Shown one piece after another: positions 61,494 through 64,000 of a DNA stretch of 64,000 bases. The stretch's first letter is position 1. Each line of letters starts with the position of its first letter. Source of the stretch: Adineta steineri (taxonomy: Eukaryota; Rotifera; Eurotatoria; Adinetida; Adinetidae). The notes beneath the pieces are model-generated. The model was not told the DNA's origin and did no database searches. It worked only from the letters and a program-made list of their open reading frames with translations. The stretch is from assembly GCA_905250115.1 (NCBI GenBank), contig CAJNOI010000005.1, positions 186,001-250,000 on the forward strand, read 5' to 3'. A program made the position numbers and the translations under genes.

Positions 61494-61989
61494 ATGTACT
61501 TAAAAAAATTGATTTATTTCATTGTATTATTGTTCGTATCTTTTTTATTCAATATGTTCTCGCGATATAATTACTATGCTTGTTATCTTATTTTTGTATT
61601 TCTTATTATAAATGGTATGATGATTAAATAATATTTAAAATCGTTTCCGAAGATTTTTTTTTTCATTATGAATTATAGAAATCTTCGTTGATTCCATACA
61701 AATCCGTGTAGAAAACAAAGGTGGATATATTGCTCGTATTCTTATCCGTTATCATAATTCGAAAAATGAAGAACAATTACATACTTCTGGTGGTTTGTCA
61801 GCATTTCAATCGTCAACAATTAATATTGAAAATAATGCTAACTCAATAGAAATCGAGGTACAATTGTATGCATTTATTAATTCATTACGTAGTATATTTA
61901 AAACAACTAATCCGTGTCCTCATACAAGATGTTTTGTTATTTGGGGAACGATCTTTAAAGCAGATTGGAATGAAATTTGTTGTACATAG
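61494..61989 (+). CDS. Small protein with N-terminal membrane segment and beta-rich domain, unknown
   Basis: Two exons, 61494-61614 and 61679-61989, giving 143 aa. The first exon is almost entirely hydrophobic (about 4-40), a signal peptide or membrane anchor. The second encodes a likely beta-sandwich: VENKGGYIARILIRYHN, a GGLSAFQSSTINI strand, and a C-terminal NPCPHTRCFVIWGTIFKADW with a Cys pair and CC near the end. The phase and splice sites agree. I do not recognise a named family; the YIARI and CFVIWGT segments feel like a recurrent extracellular domain. Confidence 0.55.
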
Positions 61990-63193
61990 TAGTTAAATTG
62001 ATCTTTAGCAGACATCTTCGAAATATGCACATCTATGGAGAGTTAACTTTTATTAAATGTCCTTAGTCACATTTTCATTATCTTCTATCAATAATTCATC
62101 ATATTCTTATTTGTGTCAATACATAATTAGTTATTTCTGATGGTCATGTGAAGAGAATCTCTCACATTAGTTTCTCGTTCTTTAATATTTTATAGGTAGT
62201 ATATGCAAGATAAGAGAACAAAGTTTATAGCCGCTTTTCCTATGTTCTTTTATATAAAATGATGTGAACTGTCTAGATGATGATTTTCATAGAATGAACT
62301 TTAAATCTTCGAGTTCCGAGGAAAAAGTTACTGATGGTTGAAGAAATATACATATTTGTATGCTATCATTTCGATGAAGTCTTGTACGGATCTGCTATGT
62401 GAGAATTTAAAATGCAGGTCAAAGCGCAAACTCGTTGATCAGAAGCTCGAGGAAAAGTACGGATTTGTGTACAGTGTTCATAGATGTTATACTCGCTACT
62501 TCGGAAAAAAACTTGGCGACAACAATCAAAAGAAGGGCATTATGCGGTAGCAAAAAAATTAAAACTTTGTGTTCAGATTGTTTTGAAGAGTAACAGTAGC
62601 AGAACAGAGGACACATTGCGTGTGACTTTTGACTAAGAAAAACAATGAAAAAATGTTTTCTATTGAGTTTCTTGTTAGAATAAAGTGAGACTCTCCCATG
62701 AGATCCATCGTGCTGAATGTGTTACTGAACGTGTCGGAAGAAAATATCATAGTTATAGAACAATATTTGTTGTTATATTAAGACTAAAAAAACAGTAAAA
62801 ACAAAGCTTTGAATTTATTCGAAGCAAATTGTGCCACGAAATCACACTATCTAACGACTGAAGATAATTACGAGTTGATATAAAATCGAATATATACATA
62901 CATGTATAACGCTAAATAATTTATTAATATAAAAAAATAATTCTAATTCTTTATTTATTTTTTATTAAATGCAGTCAATATGATTATTAATCTTCAATAA
63001 ATTTAATAAAAAAAATATAAGTCAGTTGTATCAAGTAGATAAAGATTTGGCCAACATATCGAAACGAAATTTTGAATAGACTTTATATCAATATTTATCA
63101 CATAATTTGATCTGTTGTGTATTCAAATGGCATATTCATAAAATTAAATCGATGAAACAAACGATTTAACACATGTAGATTGTTTGTAACTAT
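61990..63193. other. Intergenic, no supported gene
   Basis: A slightly GC-richer stretch at 62330-62760 has open frames on both strands but no family signature or splice logic; it may be a decayed element. The rest is AT-rich. Confidence 0.4.
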
Positions 63194-64000
63194 TTATCTT
63201 CGATATTCTGATTTAACTTCATATAATTTAATTTCGTAATAAAATTTATCTTTTTGAATAACATCTTTTACTTCAAATAAACTATCAAACATAATTAAAA
63301 TTTCTTCTTCATGTGGAAATTCTGATATATTTTCTATATCTAACGCCGTACGATCATGACGAATTTTAAATATCATCATAATTGTATATTGTCTTTGATT
63401 ACAACGACGAGAAACATATTCATCGGCCAATAAACGTTCTCGAGTTGCTGAAATAAATGTTTGATTCGATATTTTACTTCCTTTTGTATATAAACTAAGT
63501 TCATGCTCAAAATCTACACGAATACTTCGATAACATAAACCTTTAAATGAATAATTTTTATGTAATTTTTCATTAAAATAAATTGTTTGTATAAATTGTG
63601 ATAAAAGATTTTGTTCATCTCTTGTTAACAAATAATTATTAACATAATTATAAAAATTTGTTTCAGCTGTATATGCTTGAATTAATCGAGTAGAATTTTT
63701 TTCTTCCATTGCTTGACGAAAATAACGTCGAATAACATCACATTTAGGCATATTACTCAATTGTTGACAGATTTCTTCACCACGAAATATTCCATATTCT
63801 AAACGATTTCCTTTATACATATCTTTCATACGTTTTGTAATAAGATTTTGATTAGTTCCATCGATTACAATCCATATTAATTTCTCTTGTTCATAGGATA
63901 TATCACCACCAAATCGATTGGATAAATCAGAACGATGAAATAATTGTCGAAGTTCTTCATCACCTGCTTCATCAATTGGTAATTCATTATGTATATTTAG
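63194..64000 (-). CDS. Arginine-type mono-ADP-ribosyltransferase, partial (runs off the right edge)
   Basis: 268 codons are open from the window edge to the stop. It resembles NAD:arginine ADP-ribosyltransferases (R-S-E class). A helical N-terminal part (YRRYF-like segment, EEKNSTRLIQAYTAETNFY) is followed by LCYRSIRVD (the NAD-contacting Arg), KISNQTFISATRE (the STS-type strand) and FPHEEEILIMFDSLFEV (the E-x-E motif with the catalytic Glu). These enzymes attach ADP-ribose to arginines of target proteins; bdelloids carry many. The part past 64000 probably holds the N-terminal domain typical of the rotifer family, fragments of which may also lie at 38195-38473. The 5' end and start are not visible. 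Confidence 0.85.
   Translation of the reverse strand, partial: LNIHNELPIDEAGDEELRQLFHRSDLSNRFGGDISYEQEKLIWIVIDGTNQNLITKRMKDMYKGNRLEYGIFRGEEICQQLSNMPKCDVIRRYFRQAMEEKNSTRLIQAYTAETNFYNYVNNYLLTRDEQNLLSQFIQTIYFNEKLHKNYSFKGLCYRSIRVDFEHELSLYTKGSKISNQTFISATRERLLADEYVSRRCNQRQYTIMMIFKIRHDRTALDIENISEFPHEEEILIMFDSLFEVKDVIQKDKFYYEIKLYEVKSEYRR

Noticed and set aside
62338-62760. Frames on both strands in a GC-richer stretch
   Set aside because: No recognisable motif, no splice continuity and frames on opposite strands of similar length; perhaps a decayed element, but nothing specific can be supported.

Overview
The window looks like nuclear DNA of a bdelloid rotifer (Rotaria/Adineta type); the species cannot be told. 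The grounds are: AT-rich metazoan genes split by introns of about 40-70 bp; an animal gene set (NOMO, CNNM, KRTCAP2, MPC2, B4GALT, Deltex, DUSP12, PLPPR, protocadherin-like); an F-box/LRR gene built of identical-length exons; an arginine-type ADP-ribosyltransferase; intronless genes whose closest families are fungal or bacterial; and a large inverted duplication. About 23 protein genes, one intron-containing tRNA-Tyr and one dead mariner element can be supported. Exon coordinates were worked out by hand from splice signals and reading-frame continuity.

Layout. 0.4-3.4 kb: a membrane-anchored, Thr-rich (mucin-like) protein of unknown function, interrupted by an assembly gap. 4.35-5.3 kb: degraded mariner. 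6.5-7.7 kb: ELOVL fatty-acid elongase. 8.4 kb: tRNA-Tyr. 8.7-9.5 kb: two small single-pass membrane proteins. 9.7-12.2 kb (-): F-box/LRR protein with one LRR per 84-nt exon. 12.95-17.5 kb: left arm of an inverted duplication carrying a protocadherin-like gene (-). 19.0-29.6 kb: single-copy spacer with MPC2 (-), beta-1,4-galactosyltransferase (-), KRTCAP2 (-), Deltex-type E3 ligase (+), DUSP12/YVH1 (+) and a PLPPR-like protein (+). 30.9-35.6 kb: right arm with the second protocadherin-like copy (+). 36.2-38.5 kb: THAP protein, a two-TM protein and an ART-related fragment, all (-). 38.8-45.2 kb (-): 20-exon NOMO gene. 46.5-50.0 kb (+): CNNM metal-transport protein. 50.6-53.5 kb: tandem pair of intronless CmcJ/asaB-like oxygenases. 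54.5-55.2 kb (-): ML-domain (NPC2-like) secreted protein. 56.8-57.7 kb (+): intronless YihY/BrkB-family membrane protein. 58.8-60.0 kb (-): neuropeptide precursor with nine LDSL-type peptides, one per tiny exon. 61.5-62.0 kb (+): small secreted or membrane protein. 63.2 kb to the right edge (-): ADP-ribosyltransferase, partial.

Functional themes. Three genes serve the early secretory pathway (KRTCAP2 in oligosaccharyltransferase, NOMO in the ER membrane/translocon, B4GALT in the Golgi). MPC2 and ELOVL belong to mitochondrial and lipid metabolism. There is no operon logic; NOMO/CNNM and KRTCAP2/Deltex are arranged head to head over 1.4 and 0.8 kb.

The most interesting items are the nine-exon neuropeptide precursor, the inverted protocadherin duplication in which noncoding DNA and exon 1 are far better conserved than exon 2, the two candidate horizontally acquired gene families, and the strictly modular LRR gene.
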